DNA of 34,720 bases from Shewanella schlegeliana (GTDB lineage: Bacteria > Pseudomonadota > Gammaproteobacteria > Enterobacterales > Shewanellaceae): positions 1-34,720 of the forward strand of contig NZ_JAESVD010000019.1 of the NCBI RefSeq assembly GCF_016765635.1, read 5' to 3'. Made by a program: the position numbers and the translations under genes. Of this stretch, positions 16,115 to 23,372 are shown piece after piece. Under the pieces are notes generated by a model. It had not been told where the DNA came from, did no database searches, and saw nothing but the letters and a program-made list of their open reading frames with translations. Position 1 is the first letter of the stretch; each line of letters begins with the position of its first letter.

Positions 16115-17275
16115 ATGACTGAGCGTAAACTCGCCACTGCGGCAGTACGTCAAGGAATTGAGTCCGATAGCCAGCATGGCGCGGTTGTGCCACCGATTTA
16201 TCTTTCTACTAACTACTCTTTTGATGGCCATAAGAATCCAAGAGACTTCGACTATAGCCGCTCTGGTAATCCAACACGTTCGATATTAGGTGATGCCATT
16301 GCCGAGTTGGAAAAAGGTGCGACGGGTGTAGTCACCTGTACCGGGATGGCGGCAATCACTTTGGCGACAAGTTTGCTAGGACCCGATGACTTACTCATTG
16401 TTCCCCATGACTGTTATGGCGGCAGTTACCGTCTATTCACCAATTTAGCTAAAAAGGGCCAGTTTAAGCTATTAGTGGTGGATCAAACCGACTCACAAGC
16501 ACTCAATCAGGCGATAGCTCAGAAACCTAAGATGGTTTGGTTAGAGACGCCATCTAATCCGCTGCTGCGTGTGGTAGACATTGAGGCTATCAGCTCAGCC
16601 TGTCATGAAGTAGGCGCATTGGTGGTTGTTGACAATACTTTCCTATCGCCAGTACTGCAGCAGCCGTTATTACTGGGCGCCGATATTGTGATTCATTCCA
16701 CTACCAAATACATCAATGGTCACAGTGATGTGGTGGGCGGAGCAGTTGTGGCGAAAGACCCGGAGCTGGGTGAACTGCTGCATTGGTGGTCAAATACGTT
16801 AGGGTTAACAGGCTCAGCATTTGACAGCTATCTCACTTTGCGCGGAATTCGTACACTTGCAGTACGAATTCGCGAACATCAGGCGAATGCGCAGCGAATT
16901 CTTGATACCCTTATTAACCATCAGGCTGTGTCCAAGATATACTACCCGGGACTTAAAGATCATCCGGGTCATGAAATTGCGGCTAAACAGCAAAAGGGCT
17001 TTGGTGCCATGCTGAGCTTTGAACTTAATGGTGGCGAAGCACAGTTGGTCGCATTCTTAAAAAGTCTTAACTATTTTTCAGTTGCAGAAAGCCTTGGTGG
17101 CGTAGAGAGTCTAGTGGCTGTGCCAGCGACTATGACACACAGAGCGATGGAGCCTGAGGCTCGCGCCGAAGCTGGGGTTAAGGATACGCTTATCCGTCTT
17201 TCTGTGGGTATCGAAGATGCCGATGATCTTGTTGCCGATATTGAAGCTGCGCTTAATGCCGCAGTCGCTTGTTAA
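16115..17275 (+). CDS. metB: Cystathionine gamma-synthase
   Basis: 386 residues, the length of E. coli MetB. It is a PLP enzyme joining O-succinylhomoserine and cysteine to cystathionine, in the cytoplasm. The PLP lysine is K198 in HSTTKYINGHSDVVGG. Also visible are YSRSGNPTR (48-56), the substrate and phosphate contacts around TGMAA, and ETPSNP (~144-149). Start ATG with AAAGGAG 6 nt upstream. metL follows after 15 bp, giving a metBL operon under MetJ control. Close relatives such as cystathionine beta-lyase share the fold, but the metJ and metL context supports MetB. Confidence 0.96.
   Translation: MTERKLATAAVRQGIESDSQHGAVVPPIYLSTNYSFDGHKNPRDFDYSRSGNPTRSILGDAIAELEKGATGVVTCTGMAAITLATSLLGPDDLLIVPHDCYGGSYRLFTNLAKKGQFKLLVVDQTDSQALNQAIAQKPKMVWLETPSNPLLRVVDIEAISSACHEVGALVVVDNTFLSPVLQQPLLLGADIVIHSTTKYINGHSDVVGGAVVAKDPELGELLHWWSNTLGLTGSAFDSYLTLRGIRTLAVRIREHQANAQRILDTLINHQAVSKIYYPGLKDHPGHEIAAKQQKGFGAMLSFELNGGEAQLVAFLKSLNYFSVAESLGGVESLVAVPATMTHRAMEPEARAEAGVKDTLIRLSVGIEDADDLVADIEAALNAAVAC
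16841..16874. repeat. Strong inverted repeat inside metB
   Basis: Arms 16841-16854 and 16862-16874 match over 13 bp with one bulged G, around a 7-nt loop. They contain two EcoRI-like gaattc palindromes facing each other. They encode the segment LRGIRTLAVRIREH. Confidence 0.85.
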
Positions 17276-17290
17276 TTAAAGGGGTATACG

Positions 17291-19684
17291 ATGGCACGCT
17301 GTCACTTACATAAATTTGGTGGCTCAAGTCTTGCTGATGCAGACTGTTACCGTCGCGTTGCTCATATTCTGCTGACTCACGGCCACAGCGATGATTTGGT
17401 TGTGGTATCTGCGGCAGGTAAAAGCACCAACTTCTTGTATAAGTTACTCGAGTTGAGTACGACTAAACAGCTGTGGCAAGAAGAGCTACAAACACTGATC
17501 AGTTTCCAGCAGAATTTGATTGAGCAGTTGCTCTCAAATGAGCAGGCGCGCGCTCTAAGAGAGCGACTGTCTAACGATAAGGCGCAACTGATCAGCTTGT
17601 TATCGCTAGAGTCGATTAATGATTATCAGAGCAACCAGGTGGTCAGCTTTGGTGAGCGCTGGTCTGCACGCCTGCTAGCAGCACTACTGCGAGAGTCCGG
17701 TGTAGCTGCATCCGATGTCGATGCGCGCACACTCTTGATTGCCGATGAAGCCGCAGTGCCGCAGATCCGCCTGCAGGAATCTCGCCAGCGCGTTCACACC
17801 ATGACCGAAACACACCCCAATGAACGCCTCATCATAACGGGTTTTATCTGTGCCAATGAGCGCGGTGATACCTTGTTACTAGGGCGTAATGGCTCCGACT
17901 TTAGTGCCACCTTGATTGCCAGTTTGGCGGATATCGAGCGCGTGACAATCTGGACCGATGTCGAGGGGGTGTTTAACGCCGACCCGAATAAGATCAATGA
18001 TGCAAAGCTTCTTAGCAGTCTTTCATTAGCCGAAGCAAACCGCTTGGCACACTTAGGCTCTCCGGTGTTGCATAATAGAACCCTGCAACCTTTGTTTGAT
18101 ACTCAGGTAAGCCTTGCGGTTCGTTCTAGTTACGCCTCCCATACCGACTTTACCTTGATTGCACCTAAGAGTTCGTCGGCGAGCGCGCCAGTGGTTACCA
18201 ATTTAAGTAGCGTTGCGTTATTTAATCTGGAGCTTAAGACCGAGCTTAAACAGCTTGTCGAGCTGCTTGAGGAAACCGGGCTAAGTCCTTTAGCTTATTG
18301 GGAGCTGGGGCAAGACCGTGTAGAACTTACGGTAACCCTCGAGAATCAAAAGCAGGTTTTAGCGTTATTAGATGTTAATCGTGATGCATTGGGCGTGCTC
18401 GATATTAAGATCACCGAAGATCTGGGTTTAGTCGCGCTAGTGAGCGCCGATGCCAACTTGTATCGCCGTGGCTTTGCTAGACTGCTTAGTCGTAATGCTA
18501 GACCTCTGTTTAACGATGGCATGAGTCTAGTGACACTGGTGCCTCAAGGGCAGGTGAACTTACTTACGCAAAAAGTGCATCGTCGCTGTGCCGGTCCGCG
18601 TAAACGCATCGGTGTATTGCTACTGGGTGTCGGTAATATTGGCGAAGCTTGGGTAGAGCTATTTAGTGGTGCTAAATCGGCACTAAATAAAGAGCTTGAG
18701 GCAAGTGTCGAGTTGGTTGGCTTAGTGAGTTCACGCAAGGCGCTTATCAGCGATGAAGGCATTGAGCTGGACACTTGGAAACAGGCCTTCGAAGAGCATG
18801 CGACGCCTTGGCAATACAGCCATCTATTTGAAGAGTTACATGATTTAGAATGTGATGAAGTGATAGCGCTCGATATCAGTGCCAGTGCCGATCTGACGCT
18901 TCAGTACCCAGAGTTTTTTGCTCGTGGAATTCATGTTGTTAGCGCTAACAAGCTTGCGGGTTCTGGACCACTGACTTTCTATCGTGAGTTGAAGCAGCAG
19001 CTAGATAACCGCCGTTTATTCTGGCGTTATAATGCAAGCTGTGGTGCCGGCCTACCAGTACAGCATGCGTTGAACGATCTGCACAATAGTGGCGACAGTA
19101 TCGAAGCGGTTGGTGGGATCTTCTCCGGTACTCTGTGTTGGTTATTTGAAAACTTCGATGCCAAAAAACCTTTCTCGGAGCTAGTCATAGAGGCGAGGGG
19201 CTTAGGGATCACGGAACCCGACCCAAGAGACGATCTCTCTGGTCGAGATATGCAGCGTAAGCTACTAATCCTTGCTCGTGAAATCGGCTTTGAGATCGAG
19301 CTTGAAGACATTGAGCTTAAATCGTTAGTGCCAGCTCAGCTTGCTGAATTACCACTAGAGCAATTTTTAGCACGGATTGGTGAGCTGGATGCCGATATGC
19401 TGCAACAGTTTGTCGCGGCGGCAGAGCAAGATAAAGTACTGAGGTATGTGGCCTCTTTAGATAAGGTCGAGGGGAAGTTGAAGGCCGAAGTGGGCATACA
19501 GTGGGTGGATATTTCTCACCCCTATGCGAACCTAACACCAGGTGATAACGTATTTGTGATCCGTAGTGAGTTCTATCAAGACAACCCGTTGATTATACGA
19601 GGGCCTGGAGCTGGGCGTTTAGTGACCGCAGCAGCAGTGCAGTCAGACTTGGCCCATATTTGTCGCGATCTACTACAAGAATAA
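17291..19684 (+). CDS. metL: Bifunctional aspartate kinase II / homoserine dehydrogenase II
   Basis: 797 residues, close to E. coli MetL. The aspartokinase domain starts with HKFGGSSLADADCYRRV (7-23) and carries LLGRNGSDFSATLIA (~196-210). A degenerate ACT-like linker spans ~300-430. Homoserine dehydrogenase begins at the NAD motif IGVLLLGVGNIGEAW (~439-453), with the active-site region VSANKLAGSG (~550-560) and catalytic DLSGRD (~640). It provides homoserine to the methionine branch. MetL-type enzymes are repressed by MetJ and lack feedback inhibition. Start ATG with AAAGGGG. Second gene of metBL. Confidence 0.96.
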   Translation: MARCHLHKFGGSSLADADCYRRVAHILLTHGHSDDLVVVSAAGKSTNFLYKLLELSTTKQLWQEELQTLISFQQNLIEQLLSNEQARALRERLSNDKAQLISLLSLESINDYQSNQVVSFGERWSARLLAALLRESGVAASDVDARTLLIADEAAVPQIRLQESRQRVHTMTETHPNERLIITGFICANERGDTLLLGRNGSDFSATLIASLADIERVTIWTDVEGVFNADPNKINDAKLLSSLSLAEANRLAHLGSPVLHNRTLQPLFDTQVSLAVRSSYASHTDFTLIAPKSSSASAPVVTNLSSVALFNLELKTELKQLVELLEETGLSPLAYWELGQDRVELTVTLENQKQVLALLDVNRDALGVLDIKITEDLGLVALVSADANLYRRGFARLLSRNARPLFNDGMSLVTLVPQGQVNLLTQKVHRRCAGPRKRIGVLLLGVGNIGEAWVELFSGAKSALNKELEASVELVGLVSSRKALISDEGIELDTWKQAFEEHATPWQYSHLFEELHDLECDEVIALDISASADLTLQYPEFFARGIHVVSANKLAGSGPLTFYRELKQQLDNRRLFWRYNASCGAGLPVQHALNDLHNSGDSIEAVGGIFSGTLCWLFENFDAKKPFSELVIEARGLGITEPDPRDDLSGRDMQRKLLILAREIGFEIELEDIELKSLVPAQLAELPLEQFLARIGELDADMLQQFVAAAEQDKVLRYVASLDKVEGKLKAEVGIQWVDISHPYANLTPGDNVFVIRSEFYQDNPLIIRGPGAGRLVTAAAVQSDLAHICRDLLQE

Positions 19685-19692
19685 ATTTCATG

Positions 19693-19962
19693 TTATACCA
19701 ATCAGTATAAGAAGTTGATCTACTCAGAGCGTTTTTTGGCAAACTAATTCAAGGCAAATAGCTGAAAGAATGGTTATTCCCTTGTGAAGCTATTTAACGC
19801 AGAAGTAGGCAGCCAAAAACGCTCCAGAATGGCGAGTTTTAGCGGCTCTGATACTGTGTTAACGAGCTTAACCGTAGAACAACTATGCTCTTCACTCGTT
19901 GCCTTGTCTCAGTGCCGCTAAACTCTCGCTGAGCGATTAAATCTTTATACTGATTGGTATTA
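19693..19962. mobile_element. MITE-like palindromic intergenic element (~268 bp)
   Basis: The ends are imperfect-terminus inverted repeats: ATACCAATCAGTATAA (19695-19710) and its exact complement (19945-19960). Inside are two long-armed stems, 19727-19740 with 19812-19824 and 19834-19846 with 19914-19925, each complementary except for one extra T. It has no coding capacity. It begins 8 bp after the metL stop and separates metL from the terminator at 19971. This fits a non-autonomous transposable element; copies elsewhere in the genome would confirm it. Confidence 0.75.
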
Positions 19963-19970
19963 ATCAATTG

Positions 19971-19997
19971 AAAAGGGGCTCATTTGAGCCCTTTTTT
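19971..19997 (+). terminator. Rho-independent terminator, probably of metBL
   Basis: GGGCTCA (19976-19982), a TT loop, TGAGCCC (19985-19991), then six T. It lies directly behind the MITE-like element. Confidence 0.88.
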
Positions 19998-20037
19998 ATT
20001 GTCCCAAGAAAAAAATTCAATTGCCTGCTTTTTACTC

Positions 20038-20065
20038 TTGACTTCAATCTCAGTTTCTCTAGTAT
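20038..20065 (+). promoter_or_regulatory. Probable sigma-70 promoter of metF
   Basis: TTGACT (20038-20043), a 16-bp spacer, TAGTAT (20060-20065). The Met boxes start two bases later, mirroring the metB promoter. Confidence 0.65.
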
Positions 20066-20067
20066 AT

Positions 20068-20091
20068 GGACATATAGACGTCCAAACGTCT
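20068..20091. promoter_or_regulatory. Tandem Met boxes (MetJ operator) of metF
   Basis: Three contiguous 8-mers: GGACATAT (5/8), AGACGTCC (7/8) and AAACGTCT (7/8 to AGACGTCT). They overlap the expected transcription start of metF. Confidence 0.87.
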
Positions 20092-20132
20092 ATTTGGGAT
20101 TGCAAACTAATGCTGAAGTTGAGGAAGTAGAA

Positions 20133-21023
20133 ATGGGTTTTCATCACGCACAACATGCAACATCATTAAATCAGAGTCTGTCTGAGTTAAATGGTGACAT
20201 TAACGTTTCTTTTGAGTTTTTCCCTCCTTCAACTCCAGAGATGGAAAAGTTACTTTGGAACTCTATCCGTCGTTTAGAGCCGTTAAATCCTAAGTTCGTC
20301 TCAGTTACCTACGGAGCTAACTCAGGCGTTCGTGATAGAACCCACGGTGTGATTGAGAGGATCCAGAAAGAGACCGACTTAGTGGCTGCGCCTCACCTTA
20401 CCTTGGTGGACGCCAGTGATGAAGAGCTTAAAGAGTTGGCAAAGCATTACTGGAACAGCGGTATTCGCGATATCGTTGCCCTGCGTGGTGACTTGCCAGA
20501 CGGCAGTCCAAAGCCTACTCGCTTCGCTAATGATCTTGTACGTTTACTGCGTTCGGTAGCCGATTTTGATATTTCGGTTGCAGCTTATCCAGAGGTGCAT
20601 CCCGATGCGAGTAATGCACAAGCTGACCTTATTCACCTGAAAAAGAAGATCGATGCTGGCGCTAACCGTGCCATTACTCAGTTCTTCTTCGATGTTGAAT
20701 CTTATCTACGTTTTCGCGACCGTTGCGCTGCAGCCGGGATTGATGCTGAGATCGTGCCAGGGATTTTACCTGTCACTAACTTTAATCAGACTAAGCGCTT
20801 TGCGGCGATGACCAATGTGTCTATTCCTGGTTGGTTACATCGTCAGTTTGAAGGCTTAGAGGAAGACCCTACGACACGTCAGATGGTTGGGGCGAACGTG
20901 GCCATCGATATGGTTAAAGTCTTGTCTCGTGAAGGGGTGAAAGATTTCCATTTCTATACCCTGAACCGTGCCGAGCTGACCTATGCTATTTGCCACACTT
21001 TAGGAGTTAGGCCGGGCAGGTAA
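20133..21023 (+). CDS. metF: Methylenetetrahydrofolate reductase
   Basis: 296 residues, the E. coli length. It is a flavin TIM-barrel enzyme that reduces 5,10-methylene-THF to 5-methyl-THF for methionine synthesis. The catalytic Glu is E28 in VSFEFFPP. VSVTYGANSG, the family hallmark HLTLVD, and LRGDLPDG also stand out. The ATG at 20133 has GAGGAAG upstream. The reading frame is open further upstream (to 19968), but that would run through the promoter, the Met boxes and the metBL terminator, so it is not coding. It is a single gene with its own operator and terminator. Confidence 0.97.
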   Translation: MGFHHAQHATSLNQSLSELNGDINVSFEFFPPSTPEMEKLLWNSIRRLEPLNPKFVSVTYGANSGVRDRTHGVIERIQKETDLVAAPHLTLVDASDEELKELAKHYWNSGIRDIVALRGDLPDGSPKPTRFANDLVRLLRSVADFDISVAAYPEVHPDASNAQADLIHLKKKIDAGANRAITQFFFDVESYLRFRDRCAAAGIDAEIVPGILPVTNFNQTKRFAAMTNVSIPGWLHRQFEGLEEDPTTRQMVGANVAIDMVKVLSREGVKDFHFYTLNRAELTYAICHTLGVRPGR

Positions 21024-21052
21024 CTTGTCGCATACCCTTGATTCATACATTG

Positions 21053-21084
21053 AGCCAATAACTGTTTCAGTTGTTGGCTTTTTT
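21053..21084 (+). terminator. Rho-independent terminator of metF
   Basis: AGCCAATAACTG, a TTT loop, CAGTTGTTGGCT (one T-G pair), then TTTTT. It lies 30 bp after the metF stop. Confidence 0.9.
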
Positions 21085-21197
21085 GTGCAGTATTCTTATT
21101 TTAAAGGGGTTACCTATAGGAATATGAGCGACTTGAGTATCAGGCGCTAAGTAGGTAGGCTTAATTGCGATGGAGTCATTTTGTACAGAATTTGATT

Positions 21198-21578
21198 ATG
21201 GACAATCAACTAAAATTTATCTTCTTAACTCTAGCCTTGATAGGAATGACTGCTTGTCAGGGGGTGAGGTTTAATACCAATTTAACGCCAGAGTTTGCTG
21301 TTGATAAATATCAAACTAGTCAGGTTGTAGAGTACACTGCAGAAGAGGTGTATAACCATGACTCTCAGATGATCGGTGAGGTGAGCGCAGTCTATTGCCA
21401 AAGGATTAACACTCCAGCCCCTATCTACTCGAGTATTATTGAGACGTTAAAATATAAGGTACAGAAAATTGGCGGTAACGGCATAGTGGTGATGGAGTGC
21501 TCAAAGGATAACCCTTATGCCGCCTGTATCGCACATCTAGAGTGCCGAGCACTCGCTTATGAAGTTAATTTCTCCTAG
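21198..21578 (+). CDS. RcsF-like outer-membrane lipoprotein
   Basis: 126 residues from ATG 21198, with a hydrophobic N-terminus and candidate lipid Cys20 (GMTAC; Met at -3 is unusual). The mature part has four Cys at 67, 101, 110 and 116. The spacing 34-9-6 nearly matches the two-disulfide core of E. coli RcsF (74, 109, 118, 124 as I know it), and GEVSAVYCQ resembles RcsF GEVSGDSCQ. RcsF senses envelope stress and signals to the Rcs phosphorelay. No Rcs kinase or regulator gene is in this window. A TTG at 21165 would extend the N-terminus ahead of the signal peptide and is not preferred. Assignment to the RcsF family is by pattern, not by search. Confidence 0.7.
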   Translation: MDNQLKFIFLTLALIGMTACQGVRFNTNLTPEFAVDKYQTSQVVEYTAEEVYNHDSQMIGEVSAVYCQRINTPAPIYSSIIETLKYKVQKIGGNGIVVMECSKDNPYAACIAHLECRALAYEVNFS

Positions 21579-21665
21579 TTTCTCAGTTTATGCGCCTGCC
21601 AGTAGACAGCCTGGTGGCTATTAGTGCTATATATCAATTAGGCTTTTTTGAATGAGACTGTGTCT

Positions 21666-21968
21666 ATGAGTGAGCAGGATAGCTCCCTTTTACCTAATAA
21701 GGATTTTTTATTCGCTAAGGGCTTTGCTGATGCTAACCATTGTCCTCTGTGCAAAGGGCTTAATCGTTGTGCAGCAGAAACTGGGGCGGGTATTGAGCAG
21801 TGTTGGTGCAGTAAACAAGAGTTTCCAGACAAAGCGCTGCTCGCTCAAGTTTTAGAAGCTGAAGAGCTTACTCGCTTGAACGGAACTGCTTGTATTTGTG
21901 AGGCTTGTTTACAACGCCTACAGCAGTTGCACCCTCAAGGTCGCATGCTTTATAAGAGAATCGATTAG
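21666..21968 (+). CDS. Small cysteine-rich CWC family protein
   Basis: About 100 residues with Cys at 26, 29, 35, 46, 48, 76, 78 and 81, arranged as CPLCKGLNRC, CWC and CICEAC. This matches the Cys_rich_CWC family, probably a small metal-binding (zinc) cytoplasmic protein of unknown function. The open frame starts at a TTG (21648); the ATG at 21666 gives the usual family length but has only a weak ribosome site. It lies between the RcsF-like and EamA genes on the same strand, with no terminator seen between them. Confidence 0.8.
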   Translation: MSEQDSSLLPNKDFLFAKGFADANHCPLCKGLNRCAAETGAGIEQCWCSKQEFPDKALLAQVLEAEELTRLNGTACICEACLQRLQQLHPQGRMLYKRID

Positions 21969-22024
21969 CCTACTAGACCTAGGGCTATCAATAGGGCAAT
22001 ATCGCCGATCTTGTTATTTCTTCA

Positions 22025-23002
22025 ATGGCCATATTCATGGATCCGCGTGCTCAATGCTCCGAGTTTAAACTTGGATTTATCTTTATTTCTGTCGCAGTTG
22101 TTTTTTGGGGGATATTGCCGATAGCACTCAAGCTATCGGGGCAATTTATCGATGCCGTTACCTTAACTTGGTTCCGCTTCTTAGTCGCTCTGGTGGTAGG
22201 TTTTGCCATTCAGTATCTAAGTGGCAGCATCAAGCAGTTTAGAGGACTCGATAAAGTGTCTTGGCTAAAAATCACTTTAGCTGGCGTGTTCTTAATATTT
22301 AATTATGTTTCTTTTGTCTATTCGCTTAAGTATCTTGCGCCGGGCTCGGCTCAGCTTAACTTCCAAACCGCGCCATTTTTTCTGGCCTTTGGTGGAATGT
22401 TGTTTTTTAAAGAGCGACTCAATGCAATACAACTGAGTTGTTTTGCGACACTGGGCTTAGGCATGTTGATGTTTTTTCATCCCTATTTAGACTTTACTTC
22501 GGGGCCGTCAGATGTATGGAAGGGAGTGATGATAGTACAGTTCTCTGTGCTGTCATGGGCAAGTTATGCATTGATCCAAAAGTCGATGATTAAACGTCTA
22601 TCACCCAATAACATTTTATTATTTATCTACTTATTTGGCATCTTGGCTATGGCGCCTTTTAGCGACTTTAGTCAGTTCACTGTAATGGATTCGAGTCAGT
22701 GGGCTATCGCGATTTTTTGTGCGATTAATACCGTTATCGCCTACGGTTGCTTTGGGCAGTCCATGAAGTATTGGCCCACAGGGCAGGTGAGTGCCATGCT
22801 GGCTCTGACACCAGTGCTGAGCTTTAGCCTTACAGCCATCGTGGTAGGCTTAGGTTGGTGGAGCGATATCATCAAAGGCGCCGTTATCGATGAGCTGTCA
22901 TTTACCGGTATTGTAATGATTGTGGTTTCAGTAATTTTGGTACAGCTGTCACCTATGTGGCAAAAGCGCAGGGCGCAGCGAGAGATTAAGGCCGCAGTTT
23001 AG
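22025..23002 (+). CDS. EamA/DMT-family inner-membrane transporter
   Basis: 325 residues in two EamA repeats, about ten membrane helices, the first at FIFISVAVVFWGILPIALKL. Each repeat has the usual pattern (for example LAPGSAQLNFQTAPFFLAF in repeat 1 and INTVIAYGCFGQSMKYW in repeat 2). It is probably a metabolite or amino-acid-related exporter; the substrate cannot be predicted. ATGs at 22025 and 22037 are both possible and neither has a strong ribosome site. A strong terminator follows. Confidence 0.88.
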   Translation: MAIFMDPRAQCSEFKLGFIFISVAVVFWGILPIALKLSGQFIDAVTLTWFRFLVALVVGFAIQYLSGSIKQFRGLDKVSWLKITLAGVFLIFNYVSFVYSLKYLAPGSAQLNFQTAPFFLAFGGMLFFKERLNAIQLSCFATLGLGMLMFFHPYLDFTSGPSDVWKGVMIVQFSVLSWASYALIQKSMIKRLSPNNILLFIYLFGILAMAPFSDFSQFTVMDSSQWAIAIFCAINTVIAYGCFGQSMKYWPTGQVSAMLALTPVLSFSLTAIVVGLGWWSDIIKGAVIDELSFTGIVMIVVSVILVQLSPMWQKRRAQREIKAAV

Positions 23003-23057
23003 GCTTTAAACTAGCGTTATAAACTTAAGCGATACCGCTTATGTTATTAAAAAATAC

Positions 23058-23082
23058 AGCCACCGTTAACGGTGGCTTTTTT
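23058..23082 (+). terminator. Rho-independent terminator of the EamA gene
   Basis: AGCCACCGTT/AACGGTGGCT is a perfect palindrome followed by six T. Confidence 0.93.
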
Positions 23083-23306
23083 ATGTACTTTTTCTACAGC
23101 GCACTAGCTATTCACTAGCTCAACACACTGTGATTGAGTAACGTTGAGAGCGACTTTGAACCGCTATTGTAAATCTGTTATCGCAGTAAAAGCTGAGCAT
23201 GATGGCTGCTTTTTATCGCTAACAGTCATGACGACTTCGATGCAATGAAGTGATTGTTTTGGGCGACTGATGACTATCTATTGTAGCTGCCTTTATGATA
23301 GGCAAC

Positions 23307-23334
23307 AAAAAAGGAGCCATTAGGCTCCTTTTTT
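23307..23334. terminator. Bidirectional terminator, chiefly for deaD
   Basis: Perfect 12-bp arms AAAAAAGGAGCC and GGCTCCTTTTTT with a 4-nt loop. The T-run works on both strands. It lies 38 bp after the deaD stop. Confidence 0.93.
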
Positions 23335-23372
23335 AGATCTTATCAAGAAACATCAGTTCCAAAGATTAAGAC

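Larger units (their letters stand above)
23003..23372. other. Intergenic region between EamA and deaD
   Basis: 370 bp between convergent genes. Apart from the two terminators listed separately I see no gene or clear repeat in it. Confidence 0.7.

Noticed and set aside
18661..18688. 8-bp inverted repeat in metL
   Set aside because: Short arms and a 12-nt loop in a long gene; easily chance.
19968..20132. Upstream extension of metF by 55 codons
   Set aside because: It would cover the metBL terminator, the metF promoter and the Met boxes, and is absent from the family.
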